Positions 10,330 through 20,563 of a DNA stretch of 64,000 nt are shown here, piece by piece (position 1 is the stretch's first letter; each line of letters begins with the position of its first letter). Position numbers and translations under genes: made by a program. The notes under the pieces are model-generated. The model had not been told where the DNA came from. It ran no database searches and saw nothing but the letters and a program-made list of their open reading frames with translations. Source of the DNA: Schistocerca nitens (lineage: Eukaryota > Arthropoda > Insecta > Orthoptera > Acrididae); assembly GCF_023898315.1 (NCBI RefSeq), contig NC_064622.1:80415387-80479386 (forward strand), given 5' to 3'.

Positions 10330-11810
10330 TTAATAACCACTGCCAAGATGAGAAACATAGAAGTAGATATCCTCGGTGACGCAAAGCAGCTTAAATCACT
10401 TAAGAAAGGCAAGGCTTCTGGTCCAGATTGTATACCTGTCAGGTTCCTCTCAGAGTATGCTGATACAATAGCTCCATATTTAGCAATTATATACAAGCGC
10501 TCGCTCACAGAAATATCTGTACCTAAGGACTGGAAACTTGCTCAAGTCGCATCAATACCCAAAAAGGGAACTAGGAGTAATCCGTTGAATTACAGGCCCA
10601 TATCACTAACTTCGATTTGCAGTAGGGTTTTGGAACATATACTGTTTTCGAACATTGTGAAGTACTTCGAAGAAAACGATTTATTGACACATAGTCAGCA
10701 CGGATTCAGAAAATATCGTTCTTGCGACACACAGCTAGCTCTTCATACCGATGAAGTAATGAGTATTATCGACAGGGATGTCAAATTGATTCCATATTTT
10801 TAGATTTCCAGAACGCTTTCGACACCGTTCCTCACAAACGTCTTCTAACCAAACTGCGTGCCTATCGAATATCGCGTCAGTTGTGCGACTGGATTCGTGA
10901 TTTCCTGTCAGAAAGGTCACAGTTCGTAGTAATAGATGGAAAGTAATCGAGTAAAAGGGAAGTAATATCCGGCGTTACCCAGGGAAGTGTTATAGACCCT
11001 CTATTGTTCCTGATCTATATTAACGATACGGGAGTCAATCTTATCAGCCGTCTTAGACTGTTTGCAGATGATGCTGTCATTTACCGCCTTGTAAAGTCAT
11101 CAGATGACCAAAACGAACTGCAAAATGATTTAAATAAGATATCTGTATGGTGCGAAAAGTGGCAATTGACCCTGAGTAAAGAAAAGTGTGAAGCTATTCA
11201 CATGAATACTAAAAGAAATCCACTAAATCTCGATTACGCGATAAGTCACACAAATGTGAGGGTTGTAATTTCAACTAAATACTTAGTGATTACAATTACA
11301 AATAACCTAAATTGGAACGATCAGATAGATAATGTTGTGGGTAGAGCAAACCAAATACTGCGATTCAATGGCAGAACACTTTGAAGGTGCTACAGGTCTA
11401 CTAAAGACACTGCTTACTCCACGCATGTCCGTTCTATTCTAGAGTATTGCTGTGCGGTGTGGGATCCGTATCAGATGGGACTGACGGGTGACATCGAAAA
11501 AGTACAAAGATGGGTGGCTCGTTTTGTATTATCGTGAAATAGGGGAGATAGTGTCAGAGACATGATATGTGGAGTGGAAATCATTAAAACAAAGGCGTTT
11601 TTCGTTGCGACAGTCTCTTCTCATGAAGTTTCAATCACCAGTTTTCTCCTCCGATTGCGAAAACATTCTGTTGGCACCCACCTACAATGGGAGAAATGAT
11701 CATCACGATAAAATAAGAGAAATAAGGGCTGGCACAGACAAATTTAAGTACTCGTTTTTCCTGCCCGTCATTGGAGGGTGGAACGGTAGAGAGACAGCTT
11801 GATGGTGGTC
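10330..11810 (+). pseudogene. CR1-like LINE reverse transcriptase, broken
   Basis: This reverse transcriptase would copy LINE RNA at a nicked target. The order of boxes is complete: KGKASGPDCIPVRFL near 10410, NYRPISLTSICSRVLEHIL near 10590, HGFRKYRSCDTQLAL near 10700, a degraded FQNAFDTVPHKRLL box near 10810, GVTQGSVIDPLLFLIYINDT near 10970, RLFADDAVIYRLV with both catalytic Asp near 11060, and a C-terminus to RNDHHDKIREIRAGT. A stop at 10801-10803 lies just before the FRKAFD box and others follow near 10945 and 11384, so no long product is possible. The FADD box itself is intact. It is colinear with the open copy at 36584-37945. Confidence 0.9.
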
Positions 11811-11943
11811 CATTGAACGCTCTGCCAAGCACTTTATTGTGAAGAGCAGAGTAAGAGTAAAGGTGGGACGGTAGAGAGACAGCTTTATGGTGGTTCACTG
11901 AACCCTCTGCCAAGCACTTTATTGTGAAGAGCAGAGTAAGAGT
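11777..11943 (+). repeat. Tandem duplication of the LINE 3' end
   Basis: Two head-to-tail units of 85 bp start at 11777 and 11862, each beginning GGTGG(A/G)ACGGTAGAGAGAC and ending near AGCAGAGTAAGAGT. They differ at only a few bases. The second unit runs into the GATGTA tail. This doubles the untranslated 3' part of the CR1-like LINE. I did not see the same unit in the open copy at 36526-38016. Confidence 0.85.
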
Positions 11944-11965
11944 GTAGATGTAGATGTAGACTGCC

Positions 11966-12170
11966 ACTAACATACATTTCGCGTAGGGACCACGAAGATA
12001 AGATGCTAGAAATTAGGGCTCATTCGGGGGCATACAGATAGTTGTTTTCCCTCGCTTTATCTGCAAGTGGAACAGGAGAGAAAACGACTTGTTGTGATAA
12101 GGGGTGCAAATCTAAAAGAAAACAGTGAGAAGAACCTTAATATGTGATCGAACTTGTCGAAATTTTCTAG
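11966..12170. other. Short CR1-like C-terminal scrap
   Basis: The stretch 11970-12060 reads PLTYISRRDHEDKMLEIRAH and then WNRREND, another copy of the C-terminal motif of the CR1-like protein (SRNDHNEKIREIRA..WNR). It sits directly downstream of the previous LINE. The remainder up to 12170 is unassigned. Confidence 0.55.
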
Positions 12171-12179
12171 AACTTGGCT

Positions 12180-12760
12180 TTTTAGGCAATTTGTTTGGGG
12201 CAATCGGGCCTTGGTTTCGACGTCATACTCGTATACCCATTATTGTCACCTATTATAACCATCTTTAGAAGTTCTGAGTCGTTGTCGACTTCATGCAGCA
12301 ATTCCTCAGTGACGTCTGGAAGACGTCGTTTTTGGTCGAAATTCAACAGTTTCGGAACAAACTTTGCCCAAAACATCGGCAAAAATTGCTTTGATGAGCC
12401 GAAGAATAAGCCGACATCTTCAGCAATCTCTCTTATGGTGATTCTACCATTTCCCAGATCAATTTTCTTTACTTCTTCCACATTGTCGTCAGTAATTGAT
12501 GTGCTTGGGCGTCCAAGGCGTCTTCTTGACCGTCTTTGAAACGTTTATACCACTCATGAACTCTTGTGTTACACACAGTAGGTTCGCCAAATCCGCAGTC
12601 AACATTTAGAATGTGAAGCTGTAGTCTATTACATTTATCAAGCAAATGTCATGCAAATTCTTCAGTCCATCCTTTTCGAAAATAAAAATTCGCTTTCTCT
12701 AGGACATACCTTTTCGACTTTCACTTTCAACAGTAACTAATTATTCCAAACAACTGAAAA
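12180..12760 (-). mobile_element. Mariner (Mos-like) remnant, N-terminal half
   Basis: Read on the minus strand, the transposase N-terminal half is recognisable in family order. A decayed WYKRFKDG-like stretch lies near 12545. Near 12480 is VEEVKKIDLGNGRITIREIA, then EDVGLFFGSSKQF, then KFVPKLLNFDQKRRLPDVTE and VIIGDNNGY. In active mariners the last box reads VITGDESW, so the residue after the first catalytic Asp has changed and downstream catalytic boxes are absent. No terminal repeat or TA duplication was found. It complements rather than continues the 5831 remnant, which is a C-terminal half 6 kb away in the same orientation. Confidence 0.8.
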
Positions 12761-13373
12761 CGCAAACTCACTTCAGGAACATGTATACCAACAAGATAAT
12801 CAAAAAGTTTGAGAATCGGATGAATTAAACCTGCAAAAGTAAAAAATTCTCGTTTACTTCTTTATCAAACCTCGTAGCTGATTTAATAATTGCGGAAATT
12901 AGATGCAAAGTATGCAGAATGTTCCCACACCGGACGCAGGACGCAATAACGCGAATGATGACACAATTAACCGTCTTGGAAGAGGTGGAAATAAGGCTCA
13001 ATCGGTTGTGCACCAACTACTCCTACTGTAAAAACCTGTGTACGTTTGACACTCGTTTCCTAAATCTGCATCAGTACTCCGCAAGCCACACATGGCGGAG
13101 TGTAGCGTAGTGTACTTCTGGTACCACTGACAGATCCCCCCTACCCTGTTCTACTCGCTAATAGTGTGTTGGAATAATGATTGTCGATAAGCCTCGTTTT
13201 TAGCACTCTCGATTTTCTCCTAGTACTCAGTTCAGTAGATGTACGTGGAATTAATATGTTATCCGACTCTGCCTCACTAGGAAAACTCTCCGCGACGCAC
13301 AACACGTCTCTAGTAGCAGCTGCCACTGGAGTTTGTCGAGCATCTCTGTAACACTCTCGCACCAACTAAGTGA

Positions 13374-13572
13374 AAATGGTTCAAATGGCTCTGAGCACGA
13401 TGGGACTTAACATCTGAGGTCATCAGTCCCCTAGAACTTAGAACTACTTAAACCTAACTAACCTAAGGACATCACACACATCCATTCCCAAGGCAGGATT
13501 CGAACCTGCGACCGTAGCGGTCGCGCGGTTCCAGACTGAACCGCCTAGAACCGCTCGGCCACTCCGGCCGGC
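13374..13572 (-). mobile_element. SINE family 1, minus copy
   Basis: This tRNA-derived SINE is flanked by a perfect 12-bp TSD, CCAACTAAGTGA, at 13362-13373 and 13573-13584. In reverse complement it starts GCCGGCCGGAGTGGCCGAGC (A-box region), has the B box GGTTCGAATCC, then a tail through CTTAGGTTAGTTAGGTTTAA and ends CCATTTGAACCATTTTC. It is inserted in the CR1-like LINE half. Confidence 0.93.
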
Positions 13573-13683
13573 CCAACTAAGTGATCCCGTGACGAAACAA
13601 ACTGATCTTCGTTGGAACTTGTCGCTTTTCCCTGTCAATCCCACTTAGTAAGAGTCCCAGACTGTAGAACGGTACTCAAGAGT

Positions 13684-13934
13684 CGCCGAGCGAGGTGGCG
13701 CAGTGGTTAGCACACTGGACTCGCATTCGGGAGGACGACGGTTCAATCCCGTCTCCGGCCATCCTGATTTAGGTTTTCCGTGATTTCCCTAAATCGTTTC
13801 AGGCAAATGCCGGGATGGTTCCTTTGAAAGGGCACGGCCGATTTCCTTCCCCATCCTTCCCTAACCCGAGCTTGCGCTCCGTCTCTAATGACCTCATTGT
13901 CGACGGGACGTTAAACACCACTAACCTAACCAAC
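13684..13934 (+). mobile_element. SINE family 2 (tRNA-derived), plus copy
   Basis: This is the best copy of this family. The head GCCGAGCGAGGTGGCGCAGT followed by GGTTAGCACAC is an A-box region, and GGTTCAATCCC is the B box. The body carries TTTAGGTTTTCCGTGATTTC and it ends in GACGGGACGTTAAACACCAC with CTAAC repeats. A 10-bp TSD, CTCAAGAGTC, lies at 13674-13683 and 13935-13944. The insertion is within the CR1-like LINE half. Its CTAACCTAACC tail differs from the tail of SINE family 1, so the two probably used different LINE machineries. Confidence 0.93.
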
Positions 13935-14190
13935 CTCAAGAGTCGGTCAGACAAGTGCCTTGTAAGTCACTTCTGCATCTCTTACATAGTGCCCGTCCAC
14001 TGAAGTTAACGTAGTCTCTTCACAGTGAAGTAAACATTCTAGAAATGCTCTGATCGTTTTTATATTTAAGGGTTGCCTAAACACAGAGAAGTTTTCGGAT
14101 ATTAGGGGTTTCAAAAGTAGACCAGCCTGAGAATACTAGAGTTTATTCAATCTTATCAAGTGAACAATTGACAACGAATAATACAGACCT

Positions 14191-14393
14191 ATGCCGGCCG
14201 GGGTGGCCGAGAGGTTCTAGGCGCTACAGTCTGGAACCGAGCGACCGCTGCGGTCGCAGGTTCGGATCCTGTCTCGGGCATGGATGTGTGTGATGTCCTT
14301 AGGTTACTTAGGTTCAAGTAGTTCTAAGTTCTATGGGACTGATGACCTCAGAAATTAAGTCCCATAGTGCTCAGAGCCATTTGGACCATTCTG
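14191..14393 (+). mobile_element. SINE family 1, plus copy
   Basis: The head GCCGGCCGGGGTGGCCGAGA begins near 14193, the B box reads GGTTCGGATCC, and the tail ends GCCATTTGGACCATTCTG. An 11-bp TSD, AATACAGACCT, lies at 14180-14190 and 14394-14404. It sits inside duplicated block copy 1. Confidence 0.93.
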
Positions 14394-15420
14394 AATACAG
14401 ACCTTTATTCTGAAAATTGTAGGAAACTGAAACAAAAGGTCTCTAAACCCTTTGGGTCTCGTGTTTAGTTAGAACACTACAGGAAGCAAAAATGAATAAA
14501 ACTCGCACATCTAGACAGCTCGGAAAAGCAAGAGACATGAGACTGATATTTGGTACAGATAATTAAGTATTCGAGATGCGTAATGAAATGAGATAAATCT
14601 AAGCTGCTCAGCAAGTGGATTACGTAACTGCCTGAGCGCAGCTTACCCTCTTCAAACACCACTAAAAGGCGGCTGTCGATGCCGGTAGTAAACTGGTAAG
14701 TAATTTTCATTTTAAAAACTAAGATGTTCCCAGAATCCCAGCAAGTTCCAAGCTCCACTTGGAATGGAGGCTGACTGCTGTTGTCAATCTGATGAACGAA
14801 TATGTTCCCTTTTCTATGTAAAAACAAGAGATAACAGCAGATATTTCCCACTCAAACCTTGCCAGAAGCATCATTACAGTTAATGAGGTTGGTACTTCTT
14901 TCCAACAGTCTTTCTCCTTTGGTCAGCACCGACCGCACTGCGTCTGGAGGAGGGGACATTATTTCTGATTAGACAGTTCGTAATTCTGGATGCCACCAAC
15001 GATTTTTCTCACACCAGGGAAACATCAGTAGGCAGCCTCTTCTTTGAAGTATCGACAGAAGGGTATATCTCACCCTAGACCACCCACAGGAGAAAACTGT
15101 GGCAACCTGCCGCACAGTGCCTTTGGCAGGTGGATTAGTGCTGGTAACTGCCCTCAATAAGCATTTCGGAAAACAGGACCATTTCAGCTAAAACTGGCTG
15201 TCGCCCTGGAGTCACTCTTTCCCTACTATTGAGACAGTGTGAAAAGCATTCTGCTTATCTTACAGGGCTGCCTAGCTTTCCAGACCCACTCCCTTCTGGT
15301 GAGATACTTTTCAATCCCAGCAAAATGTACCAAGCTCACACAGTTAATTATCGCGTAATCGCGACAGTGGTGAGATAAAAGTGCTATGTGATATGTGATA
15401 GTCATGTCGCTTCACCCTTT

Positions 15421-17944
15421 GTCCCTCTTCAAAAAGGAATAAAATCCGTATCTCATATTGCGACGTTGGTTTACCACTTGGTTTAGGCACTCCTGAAACA
15501 AACTGACCCTTATAACCAAGCAGTAGTAAAGATATGGACCCCTACCAGTTTTCCAACAAGGATATTTGGTCTATCAAGACATCTGGTTGCCTGCATGACT
15601 TCCACAACTAAGAATGAAAATTAGAAAAATATGAGGGTAATTACAGTAACTCGGCGTTTGCACTTAGTCAAAATGGTGTACAACAAAACTGCATGTTCAC
15701 TGTATAATTTTGGTCCCATGTATAGACTGTAGTTGAAACTGATTAACTTCTCAGCCTGGACTCACTGTGCAAGCTGGATTTCAAAGACGCTTCGTTAAGG
15801 ACTCAAAAACTTTTGAATTTTTTATGATTGACTGTATAAGAATCTAAATATAATATGTAAGTCGAGTATATCAGTGTCCACCTTCGTCAAATTGATGCTG
15901 CCATGAGTATTATAACATTTTAAAACATTTAAATACAAATTTTCTTTGAAAATACAAGATAAAATTAAGGTTAAAACCACGATTTCTCATTTTTGAGAGT
16001 GTAGCAGTCTGCATAAATATTTTTGTCCTCATTTATTGCGATGTAATGACTTTACAGCAAAATGCATTCACATAAATCTGAAAAAGACTGACACCTACAT
16101 ACAGTTTAATTTTTGACAAAAATATAGTTTGAACAGAGTAGTTCATCTAATAGCAAAAAGGCTTTACATTCCCGTGAGTGAATAATAAGTAACAAACTGT
16201 TATGTAAAATTAAATGTGTTTGGATACGAAAAAAAAATACCATGCTGACGTTGTGGCAAAAGACAAAAAACGGAAATTATTTTTCAAAATACCATCCCAT
16301 GGATCTTTATATGGTCCATACATTGTATTCAAAGATCCCTTACCATAGCAGATCTGAGCACGAGTTTCTCCTCTTATTATCGTGGCTTTTGCCACATTTT
16401 CAGTTCACAAGACAATCAATCACATTCAACTACATTCTGCTTGTGGTTTTGTTCTTTTTAAATTAACCCATGTCTGCAAACAATGTTACAGCAAAATGAA
16501 GAATGGCCCTTGTGTGCATATTACAACAAATGGAACATATATTTCTTCATCTGATCGTGTGCTCAGTAACAACAGAATTTTTTAAATCATAAGCGCTTGT
16601 GTTTTCTCTTGTCGGAGATGTAATGTTCACATGTGGCTGTGTTATATCACCATATGGGACTCCTAAGATGTATATTCTTGCCATGTACGACTTTTTAAGG
16701 AATGTTAATCTGTGTAAAAGTGTCAAATTTAGAAAAATTTAACGTTTAATCCCATAGTGCCATTGACTTAAATGACAGGTAATTGAAATTCAAAAACACG
16801 ATTCCCACAGAAATCAAAGGACATGGCCTTTCAACTTTAGTCTTTCAAATCTAAATCAAACTAAAAAATTTACCCCCAAAAATATTAAACATAAATTTTC
16901 CAGTGCCCTCCCATTTGTAAGACAAAGCGACAGATATTGGTAAGACGTGCGCTAGACACACAATATAAAGGGTGGTGAACATTATCTTGAAACACATTCT
17001 AGCCATCAAAACTAGTAACCATTCACAAGTGGCACAGAGGGAAACAATAGTCCCTAACACACATGAGAACAATATCACTCAATGCCCTTTTTACATAAAA
17101 CTGGCTTCTGACAAAAATAAATCTTTACATCTCATCATTGCCCGACAGCATTTATTCACCTCTGGTGCTAGGTCGTATATTTGAAAGCATAGGTCCAGTG
17201 CATCCTTTGACCACTCAAAACATAAAAATCTACATATATTCCACGTGCCATATACATAAATCCGATACATCAGTAAAGTCTGTCTCAGCCTTCAAAACTC
17301 AGTAGAAGTGGAGAAACTAACGTCTCCACAAAAAGAAAATTAGCCACCTCAACGAAACGATAAACAGGCCGTACGCCGACACGCCTCGAACGGGATGAGA
17401 CGCCGTCAACAGAAAATATGAAGAGAAACGATACATAATACCTTGTTACCCTTTTTGTCGTAATCCGATGTCGCTGAAGCAATAAACATGCATTGAAGGT
17501 CTCAACGATATTTCTTACTGACCGTTGTTCAACAACATTACCGATACATGCATAGGCGGTGAGAGGTAAATAAAAAAAATTAAAAACAAAAAAGATCTGA
17601 GTGCTCTGACACACACGTCTTCTTATGTTTTTGCTAGGAGCATCATGTTCTGAGCCACCTGCACACAACTTCACAAACAAGAGAAATTAATATGCTATCT
17701 TATTGCCTTACAAAGATAAAATATTCTCCCAAAAGATGGCCATGGAAGTTCCAGTTTCGTGAACTGTAGTAGTTCACTTTGTTCCGCGATTAGTCCTGCG
17801 CATGGAAAAAGAAATGAACCTCTGCAATCGGAGATGGGTTTCACTCTGACGTTCTGCGGGTCGCAGAGAAAACCAAAGGAAAGTATCCTGGACAGAGGTC
17901 GCTGTGAAAATCACCCGCCGTTTCGTAGTAAAGAGGAAGTGTGA
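15421..17944. other. AT-rich spacer between the duplicated blocks
   Basis: No element or gene is recognised. The longest frame, minus strand 17285-17680 (131 codons), is hydrophobic in parts but has no known motif, no signal of splicing and no support from composition. I do not call it a gene. The stretch 15600-17250 is strongly AT-rich and could be a 3' untranslated or intronic region of something outside the window. That is a guess. Confidence 0.4.
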
Positions 17945-18326
17945 TTAGCTGATTTAGAGCCTGCAGAAATTAGGTGCAAACTACGGAAAATATTCCTACG
18001 CAGGACGCAAGGGGCAAGTAACATTAAGAGTGACACAATTAACAGAACTGGAAGAGCCCAGAATAAAGCTCATTACCTTGTGCACCAGCTATATGTGCTG
18101 TAAAAACAAGTGATGTTTGACACTCATTACCAATTCTGCACTTTTTATCTTTAAGAATGTGCCACGCCACTGCGTGCTAGTAAACTTTACTCAATGAAGT
18201 AAATGTAATAGGAATGAATAGAAATGCAGCTGATTATGTCTGTTATTTAAGGGTCCTCTAACAATAGGGAAATTATGGAACATCAGGGATCTCAAAATGT
18301 AAGCCAGACTGAAAACACAAGTTATA

Positions 18327-19073
18327 CAGGGTGTTTCAAAATAAAAGTGCGGGTTTTAAGGCTTCGTAGCACATATTACGTTCACCTTACAGTTATAAAT
18401 AATACACCAAATGAAAGACAAACACAAACAGTTTTTCTTGCAATTGTTCAGTGTGAACACCGATCACACATCGAGTCGGTAGGCGAGTTGTCCCGAAACC
18501 TTGATCAATGTGTCAGGAGTACCTGATGCAATAAGACAGTTTCTAAAGTCGGATACATCAGCTGGTATAGGAGGCACATACGCATGATCGCGTCAGATCG
18601 TGTGTGAACGTGAATGTCATGCATAAAATTCTGTGTCAACCGGCCCCTTGCCCCCAATCCACCGGTCGGATACAACGTCGTTTAACCAGTCGCGTACTGA
18701 GTTATGCCAGTGAGGCGGCGCACCATCTTGCTCCAAAATAAACGTGGGTTGTTCAGCTTCTACCCACTGAGACGCAGGCCGTAGCTGTAGCACATCAAGA
18801 TAAGAAAGATCAGTTACAGTTGATTCGCCGAAAAAGAAAGGCCCATAAACTGTCCGCGGGGATATTTCTTGGGGCTGAGAGTGAAAGACTCGCACTCGTT
18901 CAACACCTTTTTCACTCACTCTTTGTCGTTCTATATTCTTTCCATTACTCACAGGTATACAAACAAAACTGTTTGAGTTGCTCTTTCATTGTGTGTATTA
19001 TTCACAACTCTAAGTTGAACGTAATAAATGGTACAACACCTTAAAAGCGGTATGGTCATTTTGAAACACCCTG
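18327..19073 (-). mobile_element. DNA transposon with long inverted repeats, internally deleted
   Basis: The ends are exact 16-bp inverted repeats, CAGGGTGTTTCAAAAT, flanked by TA at 18325-18326 and 19074-19075. The similarity of the two ends extends inward about 115 bp with scattered mismatches, through a shared ATTACGTTCA and AATAATACAC region to CAAACAGTTTT. The interior encodes a piece of a mariner-superfamily transposase on the minus strand. At 747 bp it is shorter than a full element, so it is a deleted copy. Long inverted repeats of this kind are found in a subset of mariner-like families. Confidence 0.85.
18617..18952 (-). pseudogene. Mariner-superfamily transposase fragment
   Basis: The 111-codon frame reads YGPFFFGESTVTDLSYLDVL near residue 35-60, FILEQDGAPPHWHNSVRDWL near 70-90 and DRWIGGKG after that. 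The QDGAPPH box holds the second catalytic Asp of this transposase type. Upstream DNA-binding and first-Asp regions and the downstream SPDLTPCDFF box are missing, so it is the middle of the catalytic domain only. The frame is open over the retained part. The piece lies between the two long inverted repeats and is transcribed opposite to the window. Confidence 0.8.
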
Positions 19074-19559
19074 TATATTTAATGCAATAAAGTGGATAAC
19101 TGCCAGTAAGTAATATAGAGCAACGTTCTGAAAACTGTAGCAAACTAAAATAGATTGGATATTAGGCTATGAGACACACATGTAACTGGAAGACTGCAGA
19201 AAGCAAAAATGAATAATACTTTCACAACATGACAATTTGCAACAGCATGATAAATGAGACAAATATTTAATGTAGATAACTGAGCATTCGATATACGTAA
19301 CTGAATGAGTTAAATGCGGACTGCTCAGAAACTTGATTCCTCTACTGTCTGAACGGAACTTACTTTCTTGAAATACAGTGAGAGAGTGTCTATCATCGCC
19401 AGTTGATAGCTGGCGCGAATAGTATTTTAACATCCAAGTTCTTTCCACAACTGCGGTGACCTGTGGCACTATGCCAGGAACTGCCCACAATAAGCATTTT
19501 GAGAAACGAGACCATTTCATCTAAACCTGGCTGCCACCAAGGAGACGATCTTTCCCTCA

Positions 19560-20125
19560 TCAGTAAAACCTATGGCATGACTGTGACATATCATATTGCG
19601 TTTTTTTCAGATCCGTCACTAGTACACACTAATTAACTGTATGAACCTGGTACATTTCGTTGGGCGAGTTTTCACTTTCTCGCCAGAAGACAGTGTGCCT
19701 GATCCGCAGTTCCACAAGGTTGGTAGAAGACTTTCGAAGTAGTCTACCATCCTCGTGGATCTGCAGGGCAGACCTCCCTCTTCTGGCGACAAACTGAAAA
19801 CTCGTCGCTCCCAACGAAATGTACCAAGTGCATACAGTTAATTATTGAGTACTAGTGACGGGGCTGAAACAAAAATGCAGTGCGAGAGCCGGCCGCTGGT
19901 GGCCGAGCGGTTCTGGCGCTACAGTCTGGAACCGCGCGACCGCTACGGTCGCTGGTTCGAATCCTGCCTCGGGCATGGATGTGTGTGTTGTCCTTAGGTT
20001 AGTTAGGTTTAAGTAGTTCTAAGTTCTAGGGGACTTATGACCTCAGCAGTTGAGTCCCATAGTGCTCAGAGCCATTTGAACCATTTTTTGCAGTGCGAGA
20101 TGTCGCAGTCATGCCATAAGTTACA
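19560..20125. repeat. Imperfect palindrome (foldback), arms about 176 bp
   Basis: The sequence folds back on itself about a centre near 19736 (CTTTCGAAG). Paired segments include GGCATGACTGTGACAT (19573 onward) with its complement at 20093-20107, CCGTCACTAGTAC (19613-19625) with GTACTAGTGACGG (19849-19861), AATTAACTGTATG (19631) with CATACAGTTAATT (19831-19843), and CGCCAGAAGA with TCTTCTGGCG. The right arm carries a SINE (19888-20088). Without it both arms are about 176 bp. It ends inside duplicated block copy 2. Confidence 0.85.
19888..20088 (+). mobile_element. SINE family 1, plus copy
   Basis: A perfect 12-bp TSD, TGCAGTGCGAGA, lies at 19876-19887 and 20089-20100. The head reads GCCGGCCGCTGGTGGCCGAG, the B-box region reads TGGTTCGAATCC, and the tail ends CCATTTGAACCATTTT. 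The insertion splits the right arm of the foldback, which shows that the foldback is older. Confidence 0.93.
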
Positions 20126-20557
20126 CTGACGAAGATTGTGCTGTGGCCGTGATTCAATTCGTTGCATGAACGGCAATGACACATTTTGAAACGTGTGACC
20201 GTAGTATAGAAAATCAACTGAAGTCATTCAATAGACGAAAAGCCATTGGACCCTGTGGTATACCAATACGATTGCACAAAGCGAATCCGAAGGAACCTGC
20301 TCATGTACTATGAGCATTTTACTGTAAGTAATTGCATTAGCGAAGTATTCTTTGCGATTGGAAAAAACCACAGGTCATTCCCGTTTTCAATAAGGGTCGT
20401 TGAACAGTCACATGAAACTGTATGTCCGGACCTGTGACGTCAGTCTATTGTAGAATTTGGTACATGCTTTATGCTCGTGTATTATGACTAGAGACCAGAT
20501 TATATGCATTTCCATGTTGCATATGCGTTTGCATATTTGGCTCCTTTTCACCGGTTA
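20126..20557. other. No supported gene
   Basis: A plus frame near 20380 gives HRSFPFSIRVVEQSHETVC, which is not recognised. The words VIRSFDEKPLDPVVYQYDCT near 20230 are also unassigned. I see no repeat family here. Confidence 0.35.
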
Positions 20558-20563
20558 TTGCAT

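Larger units (their letters stand above)
7075..11965 (+). mobile_element. CR1-like LINE, long copy split by a Tc1 and an RTE fragment
   Basis: This is the longest CR1-like copy in the window, about 2.9 kb once the insertions are removed. From the left it holds an ORF1/leader-like part (7075-7400), an endonuclease part, an endonuclease-RT linker (9814-10320) and an RT (10330-11810). The endonuclease part reads GAESWLKPE and FRKDRLNTVGGGVFIAV before the Tc1, and VGGDFNLSSIYWKN after it. A short 3' untranslated part ends in a GATGTA repeat at about 11943-11960. A Tc1 sits at 7609-9030 with TA on both sides. An RTE fragment sits at 9249-9802 with an 11-bp TSD. The 5' boundary is approximate. Multiple stops make it inactive. 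Confidence 0.75.
13050..14000 (-). mobile_element. CR1-like LINE 3' half, split by two SINEs
   Basis: Reading minus from about 14000 the C-terminal part of the CR1-like protein is clear: VTYKALV..PTLEYRSTVWDSY, then FQRRSVCFVTGSLSWCESVT, then EMLDKLQWQLL. This matches the 37 kb copy motif by motif. The 3' end lies near 13050, where a degenerate version of the GATGTA tail is seen on the minus strand. Two SINEs interrupt it at 13374-13572 and 13684-13934, each with a TSD. It is absent from the duplicate block at 17945, so it inserted after the duplication or was lost there. Confidence 0.75.
12880..15420. repeat. Unidentified duplicated block, copy 1
   Basis: Several segments of this block recur in the same order and orientation at 17945-20115. 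Examples are 12890-13040 against 17955-18140, 14040-14165 against 18215-18320, 14480-14690 against 19195-19400, 15147-15230 against 19470-19555, and 15325-15410 against 19813-20115. Identity looks roughly 65-80 percent by eye. No coding motif is seen in it. Copy 1 contains a CR1-like LINE half and three SINEs that copy 2 lacks. It could be an old tandem duplication of host DNA or two copies of a long unnamed element. Confidence 0.65.
17945..20115. repeat. Unidentified duplicated block, copy 2
   Basis: This is the partner of 12880-15420 in the same orientation. It is interrupted by a transposon at 18327-19073 and a SINE at 19888-20088, neither of which is in copy 1. Its right part contains a foldback (19560-20125). 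Its relative completeness makes it the better copy for defining ends, which I could not fix: similarity begins near 17950 (CTGCAGAAATTAGGTGCAAA) and fades after about 20115. Confidence 0.65.

Noticed and set aside
14191-14290. tRNA gene suggested by A-box and B-box-like sequence
   Set aside because: These are the tRNA-derived heads of SINE copies: the same head recurs with a constant tail and target duplications, and it does not close into a cloverleaf with a proper acceptor stem.
17285-17680. 131-codon minus-strand frame
   Set aside because: No recognisable domain, unusual composition and no splice or promoter context; the length is within chance expectation for 64 kb.
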